Shown here: in pieces, positions 54,659-64,000 of the stretch
How the letters are laid out: every line of letters starts with the position of its first letter
Position numbering within the stretch: position 1 is the stretch's first letter
NCBI GenBank assembly: GCA_014904845.1
Contig: MU119221.1
Coordinates: 248,001-312,000, forward strand
Length of the DNA stretch: 64,000 nt
Direction of reading: 5' to 3'
Origin: Acephala macrosclerotiorum
Lineage: Eukaryota > Ascomycota > Leotiomycetes > Helotiales > Mollisiaceae
Notes under the pieces: generated by a model
What the model saw: the letters and a program-made list of their open reading frames with translations, nothing else
Told to the model about the DNA's origin: nothing
Databases searched by the model: none
Translations under genes and position numbers: made by a program

Positions 54659-56489
54659 ATGCATTCATTGTTTCTTCAGCGTGAGACTGTTGCAAGAGAG
54701 TTTCTGAAAATGTACCCTAACGAGATGGGCGAATCGGCTGCAAATATGGTTCCCTTGCCAGTCTATCCTTCTTTACACCGATCTTCAACAACCTACCGTT
54801 ACCTATCCTTCGATACCTATATACCTTTAACACCTGGTCCAGAAGGAAAGCCTGCCCTCGATTTGACACCTTACACGAGTCCATTTGAATGGTCTAAAAC
54901 CCGCAAAGGCTTCACATTGTGGCTCTCATGCATTGCAGCTACCAGTAGTACCTACGCAGCCGGCTCTTACTCGCCTTTGGCCAGAGCCATGTCAGAAGAA
55001 TGGCAGGTGCCAATGGTCAAGGTCCTTCTCGGTATAACAACCTTTTGTATTGGGTATGCAATTGCTCCTATGGTCTTTGCGCCTTTCAGCGAGGTCAAGG
55101 GACGTTATCCTGTGTTTTTAGGTGCTGGAACCGTGTGGGTGAGTGCTCAGATCTGCTGCGCAACAACTGGAAGCTATTTTGGAATGCTCTTCTGGAGATT
55201 TTGGACTGGCGTCGGCAGTTCAGTATTCTCGACAGTAGCTGGGGGTGTTGTTAGTGACTTGTATCAAGAAGACGATCGTAGTGCCTCGATGGCTCTGTTT
55301 GCCGGGGCTTCAACGTTTGGCATGGGACTCGGGCCTTTGGTCTCCGGCCTTTTTGCCAACTGGAGATGGTCTTTTTGGGTCCAAGTAATCATGTGCGGGA
55401 TCCTGGTGGCCGTCTTTGCGATCTTCTTCAAAGAGACGAGAGGAAGTGTTCTCCTCAGTCAGAAGGCTCAAGCCCTCAACCAGTATTACGAGGAGTGCGA
55501 GCAGGCTGGGTGTTTTCCAAGGGAGAGAATAAGATGGAAAATCCAGTCTGATGCGGGCCGTCAACCTATGGCAAGAATGCTCCGCGCCTCCGTCTGCCGA
55601 CCATTTCGTAAGTCGTATACATTCTGTCGTGGCATTGCTGATAATTCAATCAGATCTTCTCTTCACTGAACCAATCCTCATCCTCTTCTCTCTCTGGCTC
55701 TCATTTGCCTGGTCTATTCTCTACTTGACCTTTGGCTCAATACCTCTATTATTCACCACTTCCCACCACTTCACTTCACAGCAGTCCAGCGCAGTCTTCT
55801 CATCCATATGCGTTGGGTCTATCACCTCGACCTTGATCGCCGTCTCCCGAGCCTTACTATTTAAGCAGCCTCTCCAATGGGTAAGACCAGTCAGGATACC
55901 TGAAGCCAGCCTCTACTCCACCTGTATAGAAAGTCTCCTACTGCCTATTGGGTTGCTCTGGCTAGGATGGACCCAATTCGAGCAGATCCCTTGGATTATT
56001 CCCGCGCTGGCGGTAGGTTGTGTGGCAATGGGCATTACAAGTATTTACCTGGCAGGTTTTGGTTATTTGACCAACACATATCCTCAATATGCAAGCTCCG
56101 CCTTTGCTGCGCAATCATTCTGTTAGTACTACTACAAACCTTAGCTACCATCAAAAATTCTCATCCCATATCTAGGTCGGACAATACTAGGTGGCAGTTT
56201 GGCCCCAATCACTACTATCATGTTCGAGAATCTTAGCTTCCCAGGGGCACTGAGTCTTCTCAGCGGCTTGGTATGTAGACCCTTCGTTCTACCCAAACCT
56301 CGACTGACAAATTACCAAGAGCTTCCTCCTAGCAGCCGTCCCCTGGCTTCTGATTTTGTATGGTCCCCGAATCCGTACTCGATCAAAGTTTGCAAAGGTA
56401 TGTTGCCCTACTTGATACTATATTACAACTGGCTAAATCCGTCTTCTACACAGTCTAGCTTGGTAGAAAGACAAGGGCGGGAATTCTAG
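54659..56489 (+). CDS. DHA1-type MFS transporter
   Basis: Five exons (54659-55607, 55654-56121, 56176-56270, 56320-56397, 56454-56489) give 541 residues; the ATG at 54710 is an alternative start. A polar N-terminus precedes 12 hydrophobic spans. Marks are SPFEWSKTRKGFTLWLSCIA, SYSPLARAMSEEWQVP, FAPFSEVKGRYPVFLGAG (motif A region) and LFWRFWTGVGSSVFSTVAGG. These fit the fungal DHA1 (polyamine/drug, Tpo/Flr1-like) family of plasma-membrane antiporters. The motif A sequence SEVKGRYP replaces the usual SD.FGRRP. Substrate unknown. The last exon is only 12 codons. Confidence 0.8.
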
Positions 56490-57024
56490 AATCCGACTCC
56501 CAGCCAGAAGAACAACTGAAAATTTTAACGGTAAATGTATGTAATCAAAAAGAGGGCTTGTGAACGAGCCGTAGAGCGTACTTTGCATTTGGGTTGGCTC
56601 TCTGAGGAACATTTTCTGCATCAAATTTATGGCATTCCACCCGGTAAAGCATATAGCCGCAAACTATCCAACGTGACGCCAATCCTATGTGCCCACCTGC
56701 AGATTCGTATCTTATTTGTCAGCGCAGCCGAGAGGTAGCAAGTGCAGGTGAGGTCTTGCAGGGGTAGAGTGCCAGCCTGGTCTTGTCAAACATCCTAGAT
56801 CGTTTTTAGCCTAGCTGGAGTGCAAGGATGCATAGGAAATAGCTATGGCAAAAGTCCATGCACTGCAAAGGATGTGTCATCCCACATTATATATATACTT
56901 CAGGTAGAACCCCCAATTGAGGCACCTCGAACCTTATATGACAGACGGCCTCTTTAGTGCCCATCTCTAAACATTGTATCATTCATTCCCACTTGAATCG
57001 GTTTTAAGTACGAATATATCTACA
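56490..57024. other. Promoter region of the bZIP gene
   Basis: Contains TATATATA at about 56890. No supported gene. Confidence 0.4.
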
Positions 57025-57755
57025 ATGCCTAGGCAAAGCTACTCAGACTCGACAGCCACATCGTCGCGGCGTATTACTGGCCACGGTACTAGCAGTGCTT
57101 TCAGCAGATCTGCAAAACCAGATGAAGACTGGACCAAGATCTCGGATTTGGCCGAGCGTAGGAGGATTCAGAACAGAATTGCCCAAAGGAACTACCGTTA
57201 GTAACTCTGAAAAACAGCGACCTATGGCTGATCTAAAGTGCAGGCAAGAAGCTGAAGATGCGTCTCGAAAATCTCGAGAGAATGGCGGGCTCATCCTCAT
57301 CCTCATCACCTCAGGTTCACGCAGAGCTACAAGATCAACAATATCAGAAGGAGAGTGTTCAGAAGTACAAGAGAAGCCCAGAGATCATCCACCAACAGCC
57401 ACCCCCCAGACCTTTGCAAAACCCGTATACACAACCAATGGAAGACAACTTGATATTTGGACACCCATTTGAGCGACAAGGATGTCTAACGTCTCCTTTT
57501 TTCGCATGCCACACGTACACGGAACAGCCTTACTTTCCAGTTTCTACTGCGCATCAATTCGGAGATTATCTTGTTCCGGTTCCTGTTACATTACCTTCAG
57601 CGATGCACTTCCACGGGGCCATTAAGCAGGAGGAAGATACAATGATCCCATTCAATATGGGCTACCCAGAAATCGACCACGCATCCCACCATGAAGATTC
57701 AAGCCCTCATGTAAGTACAATCCTGAGTCAATATTACAATTTCAACAGTCGCTAA
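57025..57755 (+). CDS. bZIP transcription factor
   Basis: Exons 57025-57196 and 57244-57755 give 227 residues. The basic region spans the intron: DEDWTKISDLAERRRIQNRI, then AQRNYR, K and KLKMRLENLE. It contains the N-x7-R signature (NRIAQRNYR) of fungal bZIP DNA-binding proteins, but the leucine zipper after it is short. The rest is Pro/Gln/His-rich, as in activation regions. A possible third intron (GTAAGT at about 57712 to CAG at about 57752) would replace the last residues with about 95 more codons, so the C-terminus is uncertain. Nuclear; targets unknown. Confidence 0.75.
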
Positions 57756-58215
57756 CTCGCATCTGCGGACCCCTCCTCTTTCACATTCCTAGGAGCATTC
57801 AACAACTTGTTCGGAATAAGGCTACCAATACCCTACGACACCACAGCCGATGCGTGCTTCTCCACGACCTCCATTACAAACATGAGGTGCTAGGGGTGAG
57901 AAGAAGTGGTTATTTCCTTGTTTGGGGTCATACGAAACAGGGTTCTTTCCTCATGGAAAATCGGTTGATTTCTGTTGTAAATACTCACAGATTAGCCTCA
58001 AACACTTGTCTACTTTTAAGGAATGAAAACTGATCAGTACCATAGCCAGTTCGTCTTGACCGGACAGCTTGCCATCCGCAGTGCACTAATTAGTCCTAGC
58101 GGTGTCGCGTGTCTTGAATATGTCACTCTTTGGAATCGTTCTATGAGGAGGTCGTTCTATTTGAATGAATGCTAGGAAAGATCGTCTACTGCTCGACTAA
58201 TATATCCGCGCGTAT

Positions 58216-59189
58216 TTACATCAGAGTAGCCTTGAATAACTTGCGTTGACGTAGTTGAATGTGTGGGAACAGGGCCGAAACACCATGATTCCATGCGTAC
58301 TTCACCTTGTCCGAGGACCACTTCATTTCGCTCCCATACGTCTTCATAGACTCTGATATGCGGGCCCAAAGACCATCATAGTCAACCCGAGCCGCGTCCC
58401 CCAGTGCGTGGTGCAATGCCAATTCTCCCAGACGATCGGCTTCACCTTCTCGGTCAGCTACCGCTGCCTTGCCCAAGGCCTTGATCTGTTACGTTGTCAA
58501 AAGTTAGCTCTCGAATTCAACTCCAAAAGATCAATAAAGCCTACCTCACTGTCAGCCCTCTGTAACATCGACTTCCACCCGCCTGAACGCTTTTGAATTC
58601 CCATTTCGTGAAAAGACTTCGTTATATCCTCCCAGTCTTTGCCTTCGCGTTTCCAGCGTACCAGAAGTATCTTCTCATCCCAACTATCTTTCCACTTCTG
58701 AAACTCTTTCGTCGTTGGTCCGTCGAGATGGGAATCGAACGTCATGTATTCAGGGAAAATTGGGTTGTGAGTATCAAAGGTGTCGTCCGTCGTGGCGCTG
58801 GCTGCCAAGTTGAGTGTCACTGGTTCGTCGCCATAGGAATCGCATGCTATGACCTCAGGGAAAGCTTGATCGTGAACATGAAAGGTGTCGTCCGCCACGG
58901 TGTTGAGTGTCATTGGTTCGTCGAGGTAAGAATCGCAAGGGCAAAAGTTGTTCCGAATACCAGAGGTCTCGTTCGCCATGGTGTTATCCACCACGGTGTT
59001 GAGAGTCATTCGTCCGTCGAAATAGGAATCCAAAGTTATAGAATCTAGCCAAACTTGGTTGCTTATAGCATCAAGGGACTCGTCCGCCATGGTGTTGGTT
59101 ACCAGGTCGAATGTCATTGCTTCGTCTGGATACGAATCGTAAGTTGTATCGTCTGGGCAAACTTGATTTGGAAAGATATCATCTGCCAT
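58216..59189 (-). CDS. SANT/Myb-like protein with N-terminal acidic repeats
   Basis: Exons 58545-59189 and 58216-58485 give 304 residues. An in-frame ATG at 59297 would extend it. The first 150 residues are about five diverged repeats of roughly 33 residues around CDSYGDEPVTLN and FPEYMTFDSHLDGPTT. Then KWKDSWDEKILLVRWKREGK, DWEDITKSFHEMGIQKRSGG and WKSMLQRAD have the spaced tryptophans of a SANT/Myb-like helix-turn-helix. Exon 2 adds a helical region with DGLWARISESMKTYGSEMKW. Likely DNA-binding; no named family. Confidence 0.55.
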
Positions 59190-59784
59190 GGCGTCGACTG
59201 TTAGGCCGAATATCGTTCTGAATGATATATTGAAATATCTGGAGCAGAGAATTTCAGGGTTTATATAGGGCTCACTTCGTCGCCGGCTCTTTTGCAAATG
59301 TTATTGGTGTGTATCACACCCACAACCAGCACCTTTCAGGTCGACATGGACGTCGAATCATGATATCAATATCTTCTCCGCCAGGAGATCTCCGTGAGCC
59401 TTTCGGGATAGAAGAGCGGCTCAGCGCCCTAAAAAATTCTATTTTCTCATCTGGGTTTAATCTTGGCCCCCGCCCCACAGTATCTGAGGAGATGCTCACG
59501 TTATTCTCTTCCGAACGTGCTACAAACACTGACAAGTGCCATTTGCCGACAATACTTTCCGGTGGGTGGCGCGATTAATCATCGCTGTTGCAAAGGATCC
59601 TGGGGACTGAGTTCAGCCGTGATCGGGGCCGGAAGCCAGTCACTACACTCCTCTCTGGAGATCATCTAAAATCTCATCCGGCTTGTGCACCAAACCGTCC
59701 GAATCGGCTATTTTAAGGACGCTCTGGCCTCCCAGTTTTGATCTCATCACTCATACCGATCCGTAACAAATCTTCAACAATAAG

Positions 59785-60209
59785 ATGTCAGCATCCAACT
59801 CTATCAGATGGACTCAACCCCAGCTTATGGAAGCGAAGACTCCTGTGCCTGTTGTGGGTCGGCGAGCTGTCCAGACTTGCCCATTCAACAGGGAGTATCA
59901 GAGGGATTTGGTTGACGGTAAAAGCTGTAGAGGGGTATGTGCATTTTAGTTTGAATCCCCTTTGTCACCGTACTGATAGCAACTTGACAGGTGTCATGCC
60001 TATGGACTTCAAGAACGATCAGCACTTCAATTTTCGGCGAGGATTTCGTCGGAAAGGGTTCTGTAAAAGTTAAACCGGCGTATAACCGCACCCTTGAACC
60101 TATCCACGAGAAAAACGAGGAGGAGACTGAAACTATTAGCGAAGAAAACGAGGAGGCGACTATTGAGGAGAATATGGAGGGGGGGATCATTGCTGAGAAA
60201 GCATTATAG
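59785..60209 (+). CDS. Hypothetical small protein with acidic tail
   Basis: Exons 59785-59933 and 60014-60209 give 114 residues if the acceptor is CTTCAAG at 60013; the nearer GACAG would give a stop. It ends in an acidic stretch (KNEEETETISEENEEATIEE). No family, and the intron choice is weak. Confidence 0.3.
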
Positions 60210-61072
60210 TAAATCCGTTCAGGCCGGCCTACGGAGAAGATAAAAGCGAGTAATGTCCATCAAGGCACTAATCTAATTGGACATTTCTACCAGTTGTTGG
60301 GGGCGATGGGACTCAATGATACAGTGCTTTTCTTCGCTCTCTTCCAGTAACATCTCATACAACCCATTTTGAACGTTAGTTTTGAGTTGCCACGTGGATG
60401 AGGACAGCCGTTTGACGGGATACGGGTTCCAGATCTTTGTGCATAAGTCAAAACGAGTACACAGCATCGGCCCGTGAAAGATCCAGTGGTGTCTACTCCT
60501 GCCAATAGCAACTCGATAAACCCTTTACCAACGGTCAGCATAGCTGTCATTAGAAAAAATCCTGACTCATGCAGCCCCTCGCTAGTGTGATGGGTTTCCT
60601 TTGACAGGCGCATTGTTCCTGCAGCAATGTGGCACAGTCGGGGAATTCAGAAAAATCGGCACCCCCGGAATTTGTCGATCGTTCATTCTCCGATAACGGG
60701 TGTCAGCTTTAGTGATATCTGTGCAGAGATGCTTGACTGAAGCTTGAATGCTGATTTAGACGCCATCGGAGATACATATACGTGCCAGTGAAAGGCAAAG
60801 CCGACCCTCCTCCTCGTCGCGTACGCAACCCGTCCCCGCTTGAAGACATGGATTGGAGCATTAGCTGGCCCCTCCCCCCTCTTCATCCCGACTGAATTCA
60901 CGGCAGGCGATTCTCAACTCAACCTCGCCATGAAAATGACAAACGGTAGAAGAAAAGCAAGGTCAATGATCTGCTCCCCAACCTCTGACTGTCAAAATGG
61001 TGTCTTTTGCCGGATCCAGTTCCTCCTCGAAGGCCCCATCATCAGCCCAACTCCAAATTCTTTTCTTGGGGC
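60210..61072. other. Intergenic, no gene supported
   Basis: About 860 bp with short frames on both strands that I cannot support. Confidence 0.35.
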
Positions 61073-61826
61073 ATGGAGAATACCACGCCAACTTTTCCTG
61101 AATTCCCTCGATTCCCCAAAGAACTTCGATTGAGGATCTGGGCTCTTGCTCTTCCAGGACCTTGTACCATCGAGCAGGTCTGGAACTATTCAAAGGTGAA
61201 ATGGGAATTCGTCCGTAAAATACCAGCCGTGCTCCAGGCTTGCTCTGAGTCGCGAACAGAGTTTTTGAGGAACGAGAACGTACAGGGCGTATCCCTCGTG
61301 TATCAACGCATCATGGATGTCCGGCCATTCTACATTTGCTATGATCTGGATACAATCTACGCTCGACGTCAATGTTTGTTGACCTCCCCCTCTAGATTGA
61401 ACTGCTGCTTACCATGACACAGTCCGCCATTTTGAGCTCAATCTTGTGAGCGAGCACCTCCGTTCTCTCCAAATGGACTGGGGAATGGAGCCGTACTGGT
61501 GGCGCGGCACTCAGCAAGGCCCGACCTTCCTTCGTTCGTTCCCTCGTCTCGAGATATTCACACTTGTCGTCACAATTTCAAGATGGGCTTGGGAGGACGG
61601 TGAAATGGAAACTCTTATGGATATCGCGAAGAGGCACACTGCGGCACAATTTCAGCTTGAACAGAGCCGACATCCAGACTGGCGCATGCCCATGACCAAC
61701 TTTCACTGTAGGAAGGATAAGGTTGATTGGAGTATTCGTTCTATAGCAAAGAGTCTGCTGCCCGAAAACCGCAGCGATACTCAACTGCTATATGACTGGG
61801 CCAGTGATTTAAACGAATCAATTTAA
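61073..61826 (+). CDS. 2EXR-domain protein
   Basis: Exons 61073-61367 and 61423-61826 give 232 residues. FPEFPRFPKELRLRIWALAL near the start is the 2EXR signature (F..F..LP.ELR..IW..AL), followed by IPAVLQACSESRTEFLR and later FLRSFPRLEIFTLVV. The family is abundant in filamentous ascomycetes and its function is unknown. The stop lies two bases from the stop of the thioesterase gene on the other strand, so the 3' ends must overlap. Confidence 0.75.
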
Positions 61827-61828
61827 GA

Positions 61829-62533
61829 CTATTCGCTGAGCTCACGTTTCCACCTTGACATAAATCCCAAAACACCGCTGACAAGGACTGCTGTAATTGA
61901 AACCAAAATCCTCCACTTGGTTCTTGATACGCTCATCGGAGTAACGCCAAGCAAAGGTTCATCTTCCCCATATGTGAATAGATCCTCGATACTGTTGTCC
62001 GCTTCGCCGCAACTTGGTAGTTGGGGAAGCTTTTCGCAAAGGATGAATAATGCGTTGGCCTTGACTACTGGAATCACTCGATCTTCGCCCCGAAGGACCG
62101 AAACCTCACACGTCACCCGCACCTTTCTCGACTCGCTGATCGTGAGCGGAAATAACCGTGACGTGAAAACTTTGGCGATGAAGATTTCCCCTGTAGGAGA
62201 TGGCTTTTCGAACTCTATGCCCAAGTATTTCGTCAATGGGTAGAGAGTTAAGGCACCTCGATTGCAGTATTCGGCGCAGCCCTCATCCACCAGAGCAGCT
62301 AGTATGCCGCCATGAACCAGGCCGGTGTAGCCAGCGTGAGAAGTGTTGAGGGGAATTATTGAGATAGCAGTCTTTCCGGTTCGCTCAATCCAGGTCCGTC
62401 TACCTACGTCAAGCAAGGCAGGTGTACCAAGCTTTCGAGGGAACGCTGTAATCTCTTCAAATCCTGGCTCAGATTCCATCCGCTTCACAAAAGGATGCGT
62501 ATTGGATTGACCACTCAGAGTTGTCTTATCCAC
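61829..62533 (-). CDS. PaaI-like hotdog thioesterase with C-terminal membrane anchor
   Basis: A single-exon frame of 234 residues. TGLVHGGILAALVDEGCAEY is the classic PaaI/4HBT active-site helix, with His-Gly-Gly and Asp. Flanking strands AISIIPLNTSHAGY, YLGIEFEKPSPTGEIFIAKV and VRVTCEVSVLRGE fit the hotdog fold, which hydrolyses acyl-CoA thioesters. A hydrophobic segment near the end (RILVSITAVLVSGVLGFM) with a basic tail suggests tail-anchoring in a membrane. Substrate unknown. Tail to tail with the 2EXR gene. Confidence 0.8.
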   Translation of the reverse strand: MDKTTLSGQSNTHPFVKRMESEPGFEEITAFPRKLGTPALLDVGRRTWIERTGKTAISIIPLNTSHAGYTGLVHGGILAALVDEGCAEYCNRGALTLYPLTKYLGIEFEKPSPTGEIFIAKVFTSRLFPLTISESRKVRVTCEVSVLRGEDRVIPVVKANALFILCEKLPQLPSCGEADNSIEDLFTYGEDEPLLGVTPMSVSRTKWRILVSITAVLVSGVLGFMSRWKRELSE

Positions 62534-62717
62534 CAGGTTGGGGACCGTAAATGATCCGCGGGCAGCATGGGTCGAGCTTAATAATTCCTGTCGAGGAGTT
62601 CAGTGTCTGTGATTCAGGGAAGATCGTGTTCTTTACCTCCATCATGGGTATCAGATATTTTGAAGATGCCTTACGAGAAATCCAACTGTATTTTTTTCGT
62701 CTATATATAAGGACAAA

Positions 62718-63342
62718 TCACTCCCTATGTGCTGACTGCAGATGTGGAACTAAATCACATGCTGAAGAGAGAATATTCAAACCGCCTGCCCCATCTTGCC
62801 TAGTGACTTTGGAGAACGCACCTTGACCGTGCGATAGACCATGCCATTGGTTTTGGTTTATTGTCAGATCAAACGATGGCGGGTCCGGCAGGAACGGCAC
62901 AGCTCTAGTAATTTCTCTGTCAGGTGGAACTTGGTCCTTTGAAATGGCTGCCCCCGTTGAAATCACACTCTGAGATGTTGCCTCTCTCTTCGCCTGCCGG
63001 ATTTTCCTTTTCTCTCTTTCAGACAGGCTCTTCTCTATGTCCCGAGAGAATTTGATCTGGGTATTAGGACGCGCCAGCTGTTGACCGGCGTTAACTAAGC
63101 AACATAACTATGAATGGCTCACTTACAATCTGCTCCACGTTCCACGACATTTGATCCGTAGTCATGAAGGCGTAGTACTCGTCTTTTTCAGGGTTATACA
63201 TGAACTGCGCCAGCTCAAATCCGCACAATTCTCCCATCTCGTAGGCTTTGTGCTCTAAACCCCATCTGCGCTTCCTTCGTTGCGTGTTACGTTCTTTCTT
63301 TGTCTGAAAGCCCTTCCTTTTGTTGTTCTTCCGGGAGGTCAT
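62718..63342 (-). CDS. MADS-box-like protein
   Basis: Exons 63127-63342 and 62718-63077 give 191 residues; an ATG at 63375 is also in frame. The first 75 residues resemble a MADS domain: RKNNKRKGFQTKKERNTQRR, KRRWGLEHKAYEMGELCGFE and LAQFMYNPEKDEYYAF parallel KRR.GL.KKAYEL..LCD.EVAL..... The second exon begins with a basic helix (SLSERKKRK-like) and is then disordered. Presumably a nuclear DNA-binding protein of the diverged fungal MADS-like type, not Mcm1 or Rlm1. Confidence 0.6.
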
Positions 63343-63589
63343 AATGGCAAGGAGTTGGTGAAGCAGCAGATTCATACCGCCTGGAGGACGCCGGTCTTAA
63401 ATCAGCCAAAGGTAGTCACAGTAAGCCGCGTCATGTACTATGGGAGGGGGCCGCTTCCGGCACCATGTGCTTTTGTAAGGCTCAACTAAAATAGCGCTTG
63501 TCTCCGAAAATAGACCCATTTGTGTTGGTAATATAAGAAGCACTAAAGCGAGATCAGCGTCCCATCATCTGAGTCTCACAAACCTAACT

Positions 63590-64000
63590 ATGGACATCAC
63601 ACAATGGTATGCTGTGGCGCTGGGAGGCCTCGTGGTTTTATTCCACGCTTCCCATCTAATCATGAGGATTTCTTGCTTCCTCAAGCATTTGTTTTGCCCC
63701 CAAGTTCGTCTTCCTATGAGATGCTTCAACCGATACATAGGATTTTCGACGATGCGGTTTGATGCGGTGTTGGTTGTATTGTTCCTGATCGGAAATGCTA
63801 TTTGCATAACTACTAAAGATGTCGCCAGCCTAGTCGAACGTTCTGCTTTGCTATGCACAATCAACCTGGTGCCACTCGCTTTGGGAGAACGTATGAACCC
63901 CATGGCCAGCATTTGCAGGGTGAGGCTCTCCTCCTCGTCTAGTATGCACGAGTGGTTAGGGAGTGTCGTTATTGCGGAGGGCCTGGTCCACGCAGCAGCG
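63590..64000 (+). CDS. Ferric reductase-like transmembrane protein (5' part)
   Basis: The frame is open from the ATG at 63590 to the window end (137 codons). It shows hydrophobic spans (WYAVALGGLVVLFHASHLIM, FDAVLVVLFLIGNAICIT), then LVPLALGERMNPMASICRV and SSMHEWLGSVVIAEGLVHAA. The last part has the His-bearing helix typical of fungal ferric reductase-like (FRE/NOX) transmembrane domains, where His residues bind haem. The flavin and NADPH domains would lie beyond the window. Ferric reductases are also common Starship cargo. Confidence 0.7.
   Translation, partial: MDITQWYAVALGGLVVLFHASHLIMRISCFLKHLFCPQVRLPMRCFNRYIGFSTMRFDAVLVVLFLIGNAICITTKDVASLVERSALLCTINLVPLALGERMNPMASICRVRLSSSSSMHEWLGSVVIAEGLVHAAA

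Noticed and set aside
1..64000. CRISPR arrays, rRNA or tRNA genes, bacterial operons
   Set aside because: I looked for regularly spaced repeats with unique spacers and for tRNA cloverleaf signals and found none I could support; the genome is eukaryotic.

Overview
The window looks like nuclear DNA of a filamentous ascomycete (Pezizomycotina; possibly Leotiomycetes, which is only an impression). The evidence is short introns of about 40-80 nt with GT..AG borders and CTAAC/CTGAC-like branch points, genes on both strands without operons, fungal families (Rds1-like ferritin fold, DUF3723, DUF3435, 2EXR, fungal bZIP, DHA1/DHA2 transporters, ferric reductase), and two very AT-rich blocks of the kind left by repeat-induced point mutation (RIP). 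Exon borders were placed by eye from splice motifs and frame continuity; no RNA evidence was available.

Layout. 0-14.4 kb is a fairly ordinary gene region: a secreted Rds1-like protein, a small membrane protein, a 1119-residue DUF3723 protein divergent from a pseudokinase, a secreted NTF2-like protein and a DHA2-type efflux pump. 14.8-21.3 kb holds two RIP-degraded DNA transposons, one hAT-like with an 8-bp target duplication and one with long inverted ends. They flank a gene joining a forkhead-like, a retropepsin-like and a chromo domain. 21.4-24.2 kb carries a JmjC protein whose downstream SET domain is broken, ending in a perfect 26-bp palindrome. 24.9-26.4 kb is a five-exon gene joining part of a DUF3435 (tyrosine recombinase, Starship captain-like) domain to an NFX1-type zinc finger.

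27.5-44.5 kb is a repeat mosaic. It has two paralogous coiled-coil genes with the same start motif (MSDAETVVN), a second SET copy also ending in a palindrome, a degraded copy of a RING gene beside the intact RING gene, proteins with SUMO-interaction-like motifs, a CAC/CAT microsatellite, and a 31-37 kb zone of repeated units with conserved hairpins. 44.9-46.9 kb has a poly-alanine protein interrupted by an assembly gap of 125 N. 47-53.5 kb holds small unrecognised secreted, repeat or coiled-coil genes. 54.6-64 kb returns to ordinary genes: a DHA1 transporter, a bZIP factor, a SANT-like protein, a 2EXR protein, a hotdog thioesterase, a MADS-like protein, and the start of a ferric reductase running off the right end.

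How parts may fit together (inference). Three families often reported with giant Starship elements (DUF3723, DUF3435, ferric reductase) occur here with RIP scars and segmental duplications, which suggests an old cargo landing zone rather than an intact element. The chromatin- and ubiquitin/SUMO-type genes (chromo, JmjC, SET, RING plus SIM-like motifs) are clustered and duplicated in the same interval.
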